NCBI GenBank assembly: GCA_031285465.1
Contig: JAITWD010000036.1
Location: 1 to 7,271 of the forward strand
DNA: 7,271 nucleotides
From: Lachnospiraceae bacterium
GTDB taxonomy: Bacteria > Bacillota > Clostridia > Lachnospirales > Lachnospiraceae
Reading direction: 5' to 3'
Part shown: positions 1 to 6,544 of the stretch, one piece after another
How the letters are laid out: every line of letters begins with the position of its first letter
Position numbering within the stretch: position 1 is the stretch's first letter
Program-made: the position numbers and the translations under genes
Notes under the pieces: generated by a model
Database searches by the model: none
The model's input: the letters and a program-made list of their open reading frames with translations, nothing else
Told to the model about the DNA's origin: nothing

Positions 1-445
1 CCAAGATCGGAACACAAACCTCCTCGGTAACACCGGGATAGACGGTTGATTCCAAGACCACCACCGAACCCTTTGTCAGATTCTGACCCAGGATGCGACT
101 TGCGCCTTCAATCGGGGAAAGGTCGGGAGTATGATCCCTGTTGACCGGTGTCGGCACCGCCACAATATGAAAACGTGCCTCTCTTAACCGGGCCGGATCG
201 GCGGTAAATTCCACCGTCGTATTCCTGATCACCTCGTCCCCCACCTCTTTGGTTGGATCGATCCCGGCACGGTACAGATCGATCTTACCTTGGTTTAGGT
301 CAAAACCGATAACCTTAGCCTTACGGGCAAAGGCTACCGCAATGGGCATTCCGACATACCCCAAACCGATCAGTGATATTTTTTCCTCACCGGCAACTAT
401 CTTCTCATATAAATTTTGAACTATTTTTTCTGAATTCTTGTCCAC
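1..445 (-). CDS. tviB: UDP-N-acetylhexosamine 6-dehydrogenase, TviB/WbpO type (5' part, cut by left window edge)
   Basis: The first 148 residues of an NAD-dependent nucleotide-sugar 6-dehydrogenase. The family oxidises C6 of UDP-GlcNAc or UDP-GalNAc in two steps to the uronic acid, in the cytoplasm. Seen: a Rossmann loop IGLGYVGMP at residues 26-34 (GxGxxG), then GFD at 47-49, whose Asp should bind the NAD ribose. VAVPTPV lies at 95-101 and ESTVYPGVTEE at 132-142. The spacing and the EVCVP sequence after TEE resemble TviB/WbpO more than UDP-glucose dehydrogenases or WecC, in my reading. Translation starts at GTG (443-445). There is an in-frame stop at 470-472 and no ATG between, and an AGGGAGG site lies 8 nt upstream of the GTG. 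The catalytic Cys and the C-terminal domain lie outside the window, so substrate choice (GlcNAc or GalNAc) cannot be settled. It is separated from the upstream glycosyltransferase gene by 146 nt, the largest gap in the window. Confidence 0.93.
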   Translation of the reverse strand, partial: MDKNSEKIVQNLYEKIVAGEEKISLIGLGYVGMPIAVAFARKAKVIGFDLNQGKIDLYRAGIDPTKEVGDEVIRNTTVEFTADPARLREARFHIVAVPTPVNRDHTPDLSPIEGASRILGQNLTKGSVVVLESTVYPGVTEEVCVPIL

Positions 446-453
446 GGTGGTTT

Positions 454-460
454 CCTCCCT
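454..460 (-). promoter_or_regulatory. Shine-Dalgarno that fixes the GTG start of the dehydrogenase
   Basis: Minus-strand AGGGAGG, 8 nt before GTG at 445. It supports the non-ATG start, since no other start codon lies between the in-frame stop at 470-472 and this GTG. It sits 0-1 nt after a run of seven T (plus-strand A at 461-467). Confidence 0.8.
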
Positions 461-507
461 AAAAAAAGCCTATTATTTGACTTCATCGTTTCATTTTAGT
501 TTAATGG

Positions 508-545
508 CCATGCATTTCGCAAGTTCTACTTGCAAAACTGCATGG
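508..545 (-). other. Strong intergenic hairpin (17-bp stem) between glycosyltransferase and dehydrogenase genes
   Basis: On the minus strand, CCATGCA (545-539), one unpaired G (538) and TTTTGCAAGT (537-528) pair with ACTTGCGAAA (524-515) and TGCATGG (514-508) around an AGA loop. This gives 16 Watson-Crick pairs and one G·U at 518/534. That position is G·U only in RNA read in the operon direction; read the other way it is a C·A mismatch. This favours an RNA structure made by minus-strand transcription. No T-run follows directly, since the nearest (467-461) is 40 nt downstream, so it is not a standard intrinsic terminator. It could be an RNA-stabilising, processing or attenuation element. The rest of the 446-591 gap holds only the Shine-Dalgarno site and a weak promoter-like pair. 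Confidence 0.7.
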
Positions 546-591
546 ATCCAAAAGTGAGCATTCTTTGATTTTCGCACTATTAGCATGCGTT

Positions 592-1674
592 TTAACCTTT
601 TGTCAGTTTTTCTATCTCTTCTATATAAGCATCGATCACCCGTTCACGATCAAAGTACTTGCCCATCCTTTCTCTTGCCCTTCGTCCCATCATCGCCCGG
701 TCGCTCGCCGGAATGGCCATAAACTGGCGGAGCGCCCGGATCAGATCGCCACTGTCTCCCGGGTTAAATCCCAAGCCGGTTTCACCTTCGGTGAAAATCT
801 CACGACAACCACTAATATTTGAAGCAATTACCGGTCGGCCGGTGGACGATGCTTCCATCAATACATTGCTCATTCCCTCATGGTAGGTCGGCAACACCAC
901 TGCACTGGCCTGTGCCAAAATCTCATGAATATCGGGACGAAAACCCAGTTGTTGGATATAGCCCCTTATCTCCAGATTATCCAGACGCTCCTGGTAATCT
1001 TCATCACAATAACCGACAATTTGGAAATGAACCTTTTCACTATGTAGGGTTTCAGCAGCTGTCAGAAATTCCTCAATCCCCTTCTCCTTCATAACCCGCC
1101 CCACATATAGAAAATAAAACTGATCATCCAATCGGTAAGGCTCCATAAAATGCTTTTTCAGATTGACTCCCGAGCCACTGACCAGGCGACTGCTTTTGCC
1201 ACGAATGCGGAAACGTTCAAAAATGGCTTGGTTTTCCTCGTTTTGAAAAAAAACACAGGCCGCCCGCTTAAGACCGCGCCGATAAAGACCGATCACTATG
1301 CGCCTTACCAAGCTCCGGTGCTGAAAGGTACTACCCAAACCGGTAATGGTCGCCAGATAAGGGATCCTTGCACGCCGGCAATTAAGACCGCCATAAATAT
1401 TGGGCTTAATCGTATAGGTAAGCACCAGCTCTGGCTGAACCGCCCTCAATAATCGACCATACTCACGGTATAACCGATAATCTTCCACCGGATTCATCCC
1501 CCGCCGGTTAATGGCAGTCGTTATCACCTCACACCCCAACTTAGCCAATTGCTCCGCCTTAACGCTATCGGGTACACTGACCGTCAATTGATGATCGCGC
1601 AATAATCGTTCTATAAATTCACTCCGGAAATCATATAATCCGGCCGAAGAATTTGCCAAAATCAGTATCCTCAT
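592..1674 (-). CDS. GT4-family glycosyltransferase (PglA/CapM-like)
   Basis: A 360-residue retaining glycosyltransferase of the GT-B fold, expected to add a sugar from a nucleotide-sugar donor to the undecaprenyl-diphosphate-linked acceptor at the cytoplasmic membrane face. Counting from the chosen Met, the N-terminal domain has MRILILAN at 1-8 and the TYTIKPNIYGG stretch at 86-96, typical of the group that acts just after PglC-type enzymes. The donor domain opens with the FLYVGRVMKEKG strand at about 188-199. The EX7E donor-binding motif is in HEGMSNVLME (Glu266 and Glu274), followed by GRPVIASNISGCREI. Start choice: an ATG four codons upstream (1684-1686) lies only 1 nt from AAGGAG, too close for initiation. 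The ATG at 1672-1674 is 13 nt away and matches the usual family N-terminus. The gene follows the ATP-grasp gene closely, with its Shine-Dalgarno inside a gap of 15-27 nt. Donor and acceptor cannot be read from sequence. Confidence 0.92.
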   Translation of the reverse strand: MRILILANSSAGLYDFRSEFIERLLRDHQLTVSVPDSVKAEQLAKLGCEVITTAINRRGMNPVEDYRLYREYGRLLRAVQPELVLTYTIKPNIYGGLNCRRARIPYLATITGLGSTFQHRSLVRRIVIGLYRRGLKRAACVFFQNEENQAIFERFRIRGKSSRLVSGSGVNLKKHFMEPYRLDDQFYFLYVGRVMKEKGIEEFLTAAETLHSEKVHFQIVGYCDEDYQERLDNLEIRGYIQQLGFRPDIHEILAQASAVVLPTYHEGMSNVLMEASSTGRPVIASNISGCREIFTEGETGLGFNPGDSGDLIRALRQFMAIPASDRAMMGRRARERMGKYFDRERVIDAYIEEIEKLTKG

Positions 1675-1687
1675 ATTTATAAACATG

Positions 1688-1693
1688 CTCCTT
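1688..1693 (-). promoter_or_regulatory. Shine-Dalgarno bearing on the glycosyltransferase start
   Basis: Minus-strand AAGGAG. The first in-frame ATG (1686) is 1 nt away and the second (1674) 13 nt away. Neither spacing is ideal, but 1 nt is not workable in the usual way, so the second ATG is preferred. Confidence 0.55.
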
Positions 1694-1701
1694 ATAGTTA
1701 C

Positions 1702-2688
1702 TCACCCGATAACAATTTCCGCTCCTGCAATGTCCTTAATAGCAATTTCATTATATTTCATCATTACCACATCGGCCGCATAATCCCCGATAGCCACCGG
1801 ATTGATCCGCCCCTCCAGATTATTAAACACCATCTGTGCCATATTGACCCCACAGGCATAGGCATGGGGATAGCCCCCGCCAAAACGGGGATTTACCTCC
1901 GAAAAGTAGTAACTACCGTCACACTTGAAGATATCAATATCAATCATACCACAAAATCCACAACCTTCGACAAAATCTTTTATCAAAACAAAAAGCTGCT
2001 CATCCCTGATCGATACCGATTTATCGGTCTCACCGGCGCGCATCTTTATTTTTTCTTTAATAAAAATAGCAGTGCATTGACCGGAAATCATATCAATATA
2101 AACGTCGGCACCATATTCCTGGCCATCCATAAATTCCTGGATCATCAGATCATCATGATGCTTAAAAAGTAGCTCAACCTCTTCCCGGACGGTCACCTTG
2201 TTGATATTAATGCTGGCACTACCCCGCACCGGTTTAACAAAGACCGGATAGGCTATCGCACCCTCTGCCTCCGCCCGATAGAAATCCGCTTTATCGATAA
2301 AGCAATCGGCGGTAGGTATCCCTCTCTTCTTTAATAGCTCATACATTTTATATTTGTCAAAACAGGTCTCTACCAATGAAGCCGGAGAAATGATCGGCGT
2401 CGTCCCGATGGCTAAAAACCGCTCCCGTTCCTTCGCTAACAGGCTAAGCTCTGGATCGATCAGCGAGAATACTCCGCTCACCTCTTCCTTTTGGCATATT
2501 TCCAGAATAATCTCAATATAACCTGGAGCGGTCATCCGCGGAACCAGATAAAATTTGTCGGCATCATAAACGGCTGGTGCCAGATTGGAACAATCGGTCG
2601 CAATCACCTGCCCCCGATCACCCAATGTCTCTTTAAAATATTGCACGATCTTATTGCGCGTGCCGGCGCTAAGAATTAAAATATTCAT
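1702..2688 (-). CDS. ATP-grasp ligase of a polysaccharide cluster (carbamoyl-phosphate-synthase-like fold, substrate unknown)
   Basis: A 328-residue cytoplasmic ATP-grasp protein. The family activates a carboxylate as an acyl-phosphate with ATP and joins it to an amine or another nucleophile. Seen: an N-terminal Rossmann-like pre-ATP-grasp domain (MNILILSAGTRNK at 1-13, FSLIDPELSLLA at 74-85). The ATP-binding part follows, with FVKPVRGSASININ at 150-163 (Lys152 and a small-residue loop) and MIQEFMDGQEYGADVY at 182-197. Metal ligands are probably Asp250 and Glu264 to Asn266 in FSEVNPRFGGG (262-272). All key positions look intact. The start has GGGAGG 6 nt upstream. The gene lies 29 nt after the PglC-like gene and before a glycosyltransferase gene, where bacillosamine-type clusters often have an acetyltransferase. 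I infer ligation of an amino acid or amide to a sugar amine or uronic acid. The substrate is not known, and an activity outside glycan synthesis cannot be excluded. Confidence 0.88.
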   Translation of the reverse strand: MNILILSAGTRNKIVQYFKETLGDRGQVIATDCSNLAPAVYDADKFYLVPRMTAPGYIEIILEICQKEEVSGVFSLIDPELSLLAKERERFLAIGTTPIISPASLVETCFDKYKMYELLKKRGIPTADCFIDKADFYRAEAEGAIAYPVFVKPVRGSASININKVTVREEVELLFKHHDDLMIQEFMDGQEYGADVYIDMISGQCTAIFIKEKIKMRAGETDKSVSIRDEQLFVLIKDFVEGCGFCGMIDIDIFKCDGSYYFSEVNPRFGGGYPHAYACGVNMAQMVFNNLEGRINPVAIGDYAADVVMMKYNEIAIKDIAGAEIVIG

Positions 2689-2717
2689 TCATACCCTCCC
2701 GATAGCCTTCTCACTAC

Positions 2718-3362
2718 TCATGGCTCCAGTCGACCGGTCTTTTCCAGTCGTTCCCGCCGGATCTGGGCAAAGTTCCCCTCGGCGGCGTTGGTATCAGCCG
2801 CCACGCTGTCACGCTGCCCAAACACCGTTCCTACGGTCTTTGCGATTACCTTTATATCCATTGCTACGCCAAGCTGCTCCACATACTCCACATCCTTAGC
2901 CATCCGGTCATCCCAGTTTAAATAATTGCGGCCACTGACCTGTGCTAAGCCGGTTAAACCGGGACGAACGGCATGGCGTATTTTTTCCCGCTCCGAATAG
3001 TAGGGTAAATAGGTCACAAGAAGGGGACGCGGACCGATAAAGCTCATCTCGCCTCTAAGAATATTAAACAATTCCGGCAATTCGTCCAGACTGGTCGAGC
3101 GCAGGAATTTGCCAAAGCCGGTCAGGCGAACCGCATCGGGAAGGAGTACACCACTTTCATCCCGGGCATCGGTCATGGTTCTAAATTTAAATAACCTGAA
3201 TACCCTTTCATTCTTACCGGGCCGCTCTTGCTTAAATAAAATCGGACTCCCCAGCTTAACCCTGACTAAAACTGCCACGATCAGATATACAGGGGATAAT
3301 ATTATCAATCCCAATAATGCACCGATAAAATCACACAGTGGCTTGAAACATCTTGCGTACAT
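2718..3362 (-). CDS. pglC: Monotopic phosphoglycosyl transferase, PglC-like (initiating enzyme)
   Basis: A 214-residue bacterial sugar transferase. It transfers a sugar 1-phosphate from UDP-sugar to undecaprenyl phosphate, the first membrane step of glycan assembly. Seen: one N-terminal hydrophobic segment (about residues 9-34) with Ser23-Pro24, the helix break of the re-entrant membrane helix in PglC. The RLFKFRTM motif lies at 56-63. The catalytic Asp93-Glu94 pair is in SLDELPELFN, followed by MSFIGPRPLL (106-115) and RPGLTGLAQVSGRN. Length matches the short PglC class, not the WbaP/CpsE class with extra membrane helices. The numbering of the Ser-Pro and Asp-Glu pairs agrees with what I recall for Campylobacter PglC. 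GGAGG lies 5 nt before the ATG. It is preceded by the aminotransferase gene (54-nt gap), which fits use of a UDP-4-aminosugar or its derivative. The exact substrate (diacetylbacillosamine, a 4-amino sugar or another) is inferred. Confidence 0.95.
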   Translation of the reverse strand: MYARCFKPLCDFIGALLGLIILSPVYLIVAVLVRVKLGSPILFKQERPGKNERVFRLFKFRTMTDARDESGVLLPDAVRLTGFGKFLRSTSLDELPELFNILRGEMSFIGPRPLLVTYLPYYSEREKIRHAVRPGLTGLAQVSGRNYLNWDDRMAKDVEYVEQLGVAMDIKVIAKTVGTVFGQRDSVAADTNAAEGNFAQIRRERLEKTGRLEP

Positions 3363-3416
3363 TTATTCCTCCGACTCCTCCCTGACCGATATTTCTATAA
3401 AAATAAAACTCATAAA

Positions 3417-4589
3417 TCAAAAGAAGTTGCGTACAAGGCTAATTATTAATGCCATATCCTCATCGGTATTTTTCACATCGCTGGGTAAGCATAGACCACG
3501 GGCAAAAATATCTTCCGAAACCGCCTCACATCCTTCATTATCTTGGCTGCCTTCTTTCTGCTGATTTCCCTTTTTATCCCCTCCGGTATGGGAAATAAAA
3601 TCATATCCGGCAAACACCGGCTGAAGATGCATCGGCTTCCAAATCGGACGGGATTCAATATTTTCTGCCTCTAACCGATCCATGATCATATCAGGAGTCA
3701 CCGCACAACCCTTGGCAATCGTCATACAGGACAGCCAGTTATTAGATTCTCCATCGACGTTTTGCGGATTCATCGTGATTTCGGGGATATCCTCAAAAGC
3801 TACTTGATACTGTCGGTAGATCGCCTGCTTTTTAGCCTTGTGCTCATCTAAAAACAACAATTGGCCCCGGCCGATACCAGCGGTAATATTGCTCATCCGG
3901 TAATTATAGCCCACTTGGGAATGCTGATAATGCCGCGCTATATCTCTTGCCTGGGTCGCCAAAAAACGTGCTTTATCGATCAATCCGCCCTCCGCCGATA
4001 CCAGCATCCCACCACCGGAGGTCGTGATAATTTTATTGCCATTAAAAGAATAAATCCCCATCAATCCAAAGGTTCCGGTCTCCCTCCCCTTATAGGTCGA
4101 AGCCAGTGACTCCGCCGCGTCCTCGATCAGCGGCGTATTATGTTCGGCACATATCGACATGATCGTATCCAGCTTGGCCGGTGTCCCGTAGAGGTGTACT
4201 ACTATTACCGCTTTGGGCTGCGGATAGATTTCATACGCCCGCCGTAAAGCCTCTGGCGACATATTCCAGGTATCCGGTTCGGAATCTATAAAAACCGGGA
4301 TAGCTTTTTCATACATGATCGGATTACAGGTCGCACTAAAGGTCAGTGATGACACAAAGACGATATCGCCCTGCTCCACCTCCAGCATACGTAGTGCCAA
4401 ATGTATCGCCGCCGTTCCGGAAGAAAGTGCCGCCGCATGATCACACCCGACATACTCCGCCAGCTCCTTCTCAAAATTATTCACATTAGGCCCCAGCGGT
4501 GCCACCCAGTTGGTATCAAATGCCTCCCGAACAAATTCCTGTTCTTTTCCGTGCATTGTGGGTGAGGATAAATAAATTTTTTTATTCAT
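3417..4589 (-). CDS. pglE: DegT/DnrJ/EryC1 PLP aminotransferase, PglE-like (UDP-4-keto-sugar transaminase)
   Basis: A 390-residue cytoplasmic sugar aminotransferase. It should transfer an amino group, usually from glutamate, to C4 of the UDP-4-keto-6-deoxy-HexNAc made by the neighbouring dehydratase. Residues counted from the chosen Met: SSGTAA at 56-61 (phosphate binding), HLYGTPA at 132-138, and Asp157 in IEDAAES (pyridine nitrogen). The PLP lysine is Lys186 in SFNGNKIITTSGGG, and GYNYRMSNI lies at 227-235. Substrate-side SRPIWKPMHLQPVF is present at 313-326. Odd: a hydrophilic stretch, about residues 334-356, rich in Gly, Lys, Gln, Asp and Glu, sits between VFAGYDF and SEDIFARGLCLPS where relatives have a short loop. 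Start: GGAGG at 4597-4601 is 7 nt from ATG 4587-4589, while the ATG at 4593-4595 is only 1 nt away, so the second is chosen. It also gives the common MNKKIYLSSP N-terminus. Whether the amine is equatorial or axial at C4 cannot be read from the sequence. Confidence 0.95.
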   Translation of the reverse strand: MNKKIYLSSPTMHGKEQEFVREAFDTNWVAPLGPNVNNFEKELAEYVGCDHAAALSSGTAAIHLALRMLEVEQGDIVFVSSLTFSATCNPIMYEKAIPVFIDSEPDTWNMSPEALRRAYEIYPQPKAVIVVHLYGTPAKLDTIMSICAEHNTPLIEDAAESLASTYKGRETGTFGLMGIYSFNGNKIITTSGGGMLVSAEGGLIDKARFLATQARDIARHYQHSQVGYNYRMSNITAGIGRGQLLFLDEHKAKKQAIYRQYQVAFEDIPEITMNPQNVDGESNNWLSCMTIAKGCAVTPDMIMDRLEAENIESRPIWKPMHLQPVFAGYDFISHTGGDKKGNQQKEGSQDNEGCEAVSEDIFARGLCLPSDVKNTDEDMALIISLVRNFF

Positions 4590-4596
4590 TGGCATC

Positions 4597-4601
4597 CCTC
4601 C
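4597..4601 (-). promoter_or_regulatory. Shine-Dalgarno that decides the aminotransferase start
   Basis: Minus-strand GGAGG. Of two in-frame ATGs two codons apart, the downstream one (4589) has a 7-nt spacer and the upstream one (4595) a 1-nt spacer, so initiation at 4589 is favoured. Confidence 0.75.
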
Positions 4602-4636
4602 AAAATAACCAGACCTATGCTGATTTAAATTCCTGC

Positions 4637-6526
4637 CTATTTAATTCCCTGCTCATTATAATTATAGGTCGGCACCATTTCTTTGATCAGTGGCCGGATA
4701 TCATCGGTTTCTTTCTTGGATGCTTCCTTTAGCCGCTTTAGGCTGTTAAAAAATATATCCTGATCAAGTTCAATCGGCTTACCAATATAAATCATCCGAT
4801 TGCTCGTTTCCTTCATCCCCTCTTCTTCCATCAGCAATTCTTCATATAGCTTTTCCCCCGGACGAAGACCGGTAAATTCAATCTTTATATCCTCTCCCTC
4901 ACGGTAACCGGATAGACGGATCAGATTGCGTGCCAGGTCCAGTATCTTGATCGGCTTACCCATATCAAGGACAAAGATTTCGCCCCCCCGTGCATAGGCC
5001 CCAGCCTGTAACACCAATGAAACCGCCTCGGGGATGGTCATAAAATAACGAATAATATCGGGATGGGTTACCGTTACCGGTCCTCCCTCCATGATCTGTC
5101 GTTTAAAGAGTGGGATCACACTGCCATTGCTACCCAGCACATTGCCGAAACGCACAGCCACAAACTCGGTTGGGTAGTGCTTATTGAGGGTTTGGATGAT
5201 CATCTCACAAATACGTTTACTTGCCCCCATAATATTGGTCGGATTTACCGCCTTATCGGTGGAGATCATTACGAATCGTTTGGTATCGTTGGTTGCCGCC
5301 GCCATCGCGGTTTTAAAGGTTCCAAAAACGTTATTTTTAACCGCTTCATTGGGACTGGCTTCCATAAGTGGCACATGCTTGTGAGCCGCAGCATGGTAAA
5401 CAATCTCCGGCTTGTACCGCTCAAAAATCCGGTTCATCCGGTTGGTATTACGTACCGATGCGATCAGCACGGTTAATTTGAGTTCCGGCCAGCGATTTAT
5501 TAGCTCTTGTTGAATATCATAAGCATTATTTTCATAAATATCCAAAATAATCAATTCCGACGGTCCATGCGAAGCGATCTGACGGCACAGCTCACTGCCA
5601 ATGGAACCGCCACCGCCGGTAACCAGCACCTTTTTTCCCTTAACATAACTAAGTATGGACTCCAGATCGATCTCGGCCGGTTCACGTCCCAGGAGATCCT
5701 CTACCTCCACATCCCGGAGCTTGCTGACACTGACCTCGCCATTAACCAACTGATAGACGCCGGGGAGTGCCCGCAGCTTACAACTGGTCTCCTTACAAAT
5801 ATCCAGAATATCGGTCATCTCAGCACGTGAAATGGACGGCATGGCGACAATAATCTCATCGATCCCGTAAATATCAGCACTTTCAATAATCTTGTCACGA
5901 CCGCCTACCACCTTAATACCCTGGATAAAACGTCCCCATTTGCCACGATCATCATCGATGATGCAACGTATGACCATCGTACTAAAATTACTGCTGACAA
6001 TTTCTTTAACGATCATATTCGCCGCCTCACCGGCACCGATGACCATTACCGAAATATTGTTGTTACGATTAAGTTTTTTATGCTTGAGACCACGAAAGAA
6101 TCGATAGGAAAAACGACTGACAAAAACAAAAGCAATCAGAATAACCGCGTAGAGAAAATAGTAGCTGTGCGGTACCGCCCGATCGGTCACCCGAAAGAAC
6201 TGTAAACCTACCCCGTTGATCGCCGCTGAGATCACGCAGGAAATCACCACATTTTGCAACTCGGTCTCACCGGCAAAAGCCCATAGACTATGATACATCT
6301 TAAACAGGTAGAGCACCAATAGGGTTAACGCAATGTTGATGATCAAAAAGCGGGTGATCGGTTCTAAAAAGTAGTGCGGAATACCGGTAAAGCGCAGATC
6401 ATAACGCATGACCAACGCCAGATAACTGGCGGCGACCACACTGATAATATCATAGATGATCAAAGCGGTCCTACGATATAGTAGTTTAAAATTAAACGGT
6501 GTCTGATGGTTACTCGTATTTTTCAT
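4637..6526 (-). CDS. pglF: Membrane-anchored UDP-GlcNAc 4,6-dehydratase, PglF/CapD/WbpM family
   Basis: A 629-residue short-chain dehydrogenase-type enzyme that should remove water from UDP-GlcNAc to give the UDP-4-keto-6-deoxy sugar. The order is four hydrophobic segments (about 22-40, 57-77, 91-110 and 120-138), then a first nucleotide-binding fold with VIGAGEAAN at 162-170. The catalytic Rossmann domain opens with LVTGGGGSIGSE (301-312). Active-site residues are Thr423, Asp424 and Lys425 in STDKAVNPTNIMGASKR, with Met433 where classical SDR enzymes have Tyr, and Lys437. The TDK plus Met arrangement is known for PglF-like long dehydratases. RFGNVLGSNGSVIPLF (459-474) and LRPGEKLYEELL (554-565) are also typical. 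Full length for the long class. AGGA lies 6 nt before the ATG, and the upstream gene stops 18 nt away. The product is the expected substrate of the aminotransferase encoded next. Confident in family; the UDP-GlcNAc substrate is inferred. Confidence 0.96.
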   Translation of the reverse strand: MKNTSNHQTPFNFKLLYRRTALIIYDIISVVAASYLALVMRYDLRFTGIPHYFLEPITRFLIINIALTLLVLYLFKMYHSLWAFAGETELQNVVISCVISAAINGVGLQFFRVTDRAVPHSYYFLYAVILIAFVFVSRFSYRFFRGLKHKKLNRNNNISVMVIGAGEAANMIVKEIVSSNFSTMVIRCIIDDDRGKWGRFIQGIKVVGGRDKIIESADIYGIDEIIVAMPSISRAEMTDILDICKETSCKLRALPGVYQLVNGEVSVSKLRDVEVEDLLGREPAEIDLESILSYVKGKKVLVTGGGGSIGSELCRQIASHGPSELIILDIYENNAYDIQQELINRWPELKLTVLIASVRNTNRMNRIFERYKPEIVYHAAAHKHVPLMEASPNEAVKNNVFGTFKTAMAAATNDTKRFVMISTDKAVNPTNIMGASKRICEMIIQTLNKHYPTEFVAVRFGNVLGSNGSVIPLFKRQIMEGGPVTVTHPDIIRYFMTIPEAVSLVLQAGAYARGGEIFVLDMGKPIKILDLARNLIRLSGYREGEDIKIEFTGLRPGEKLYEELLMEEEGMKETSNRMIYIGKPIELDQDIFFNSLKRLKEASKKETDDIRPLIKEMVPTYNYNEQGIK

Positions 6527-6544
6527 TAGCTTTCCTTTTATTTA

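Noticed and set aside
461..545. Intrinsic terminator after the glycosyltransferase gene
   Set aside because: The strong hairpin (508-545) is not followed by a U-tract; the T7 run is 40 nt further on and preceded only by a weak stem with a loop of about 26 nt.
565..1452. Several plus-strand open frames of 75-100 codons opposite the glycosyltransferase gene
   Set aside because: They are antisense to a gene with clear family motifs, lack good Shine-Dalgarno sites and encode no recognisable domain.
3109..3564. A 151-codon plus-strand open frame across the PglC-like/aminotransferase junction
   Set aside because: The two minus-strand genes it overlaps have conserved motifs, and its translation looks like an antisense shadow of those motifs with no domain of its own.
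5063..5476. A 137-codon plus-strand open frame inside the dehydratase gene
   Set aside because: It lies opposite the most conserved catalytic region of the dehydratase. Its openness follows from codon use on the other strand.
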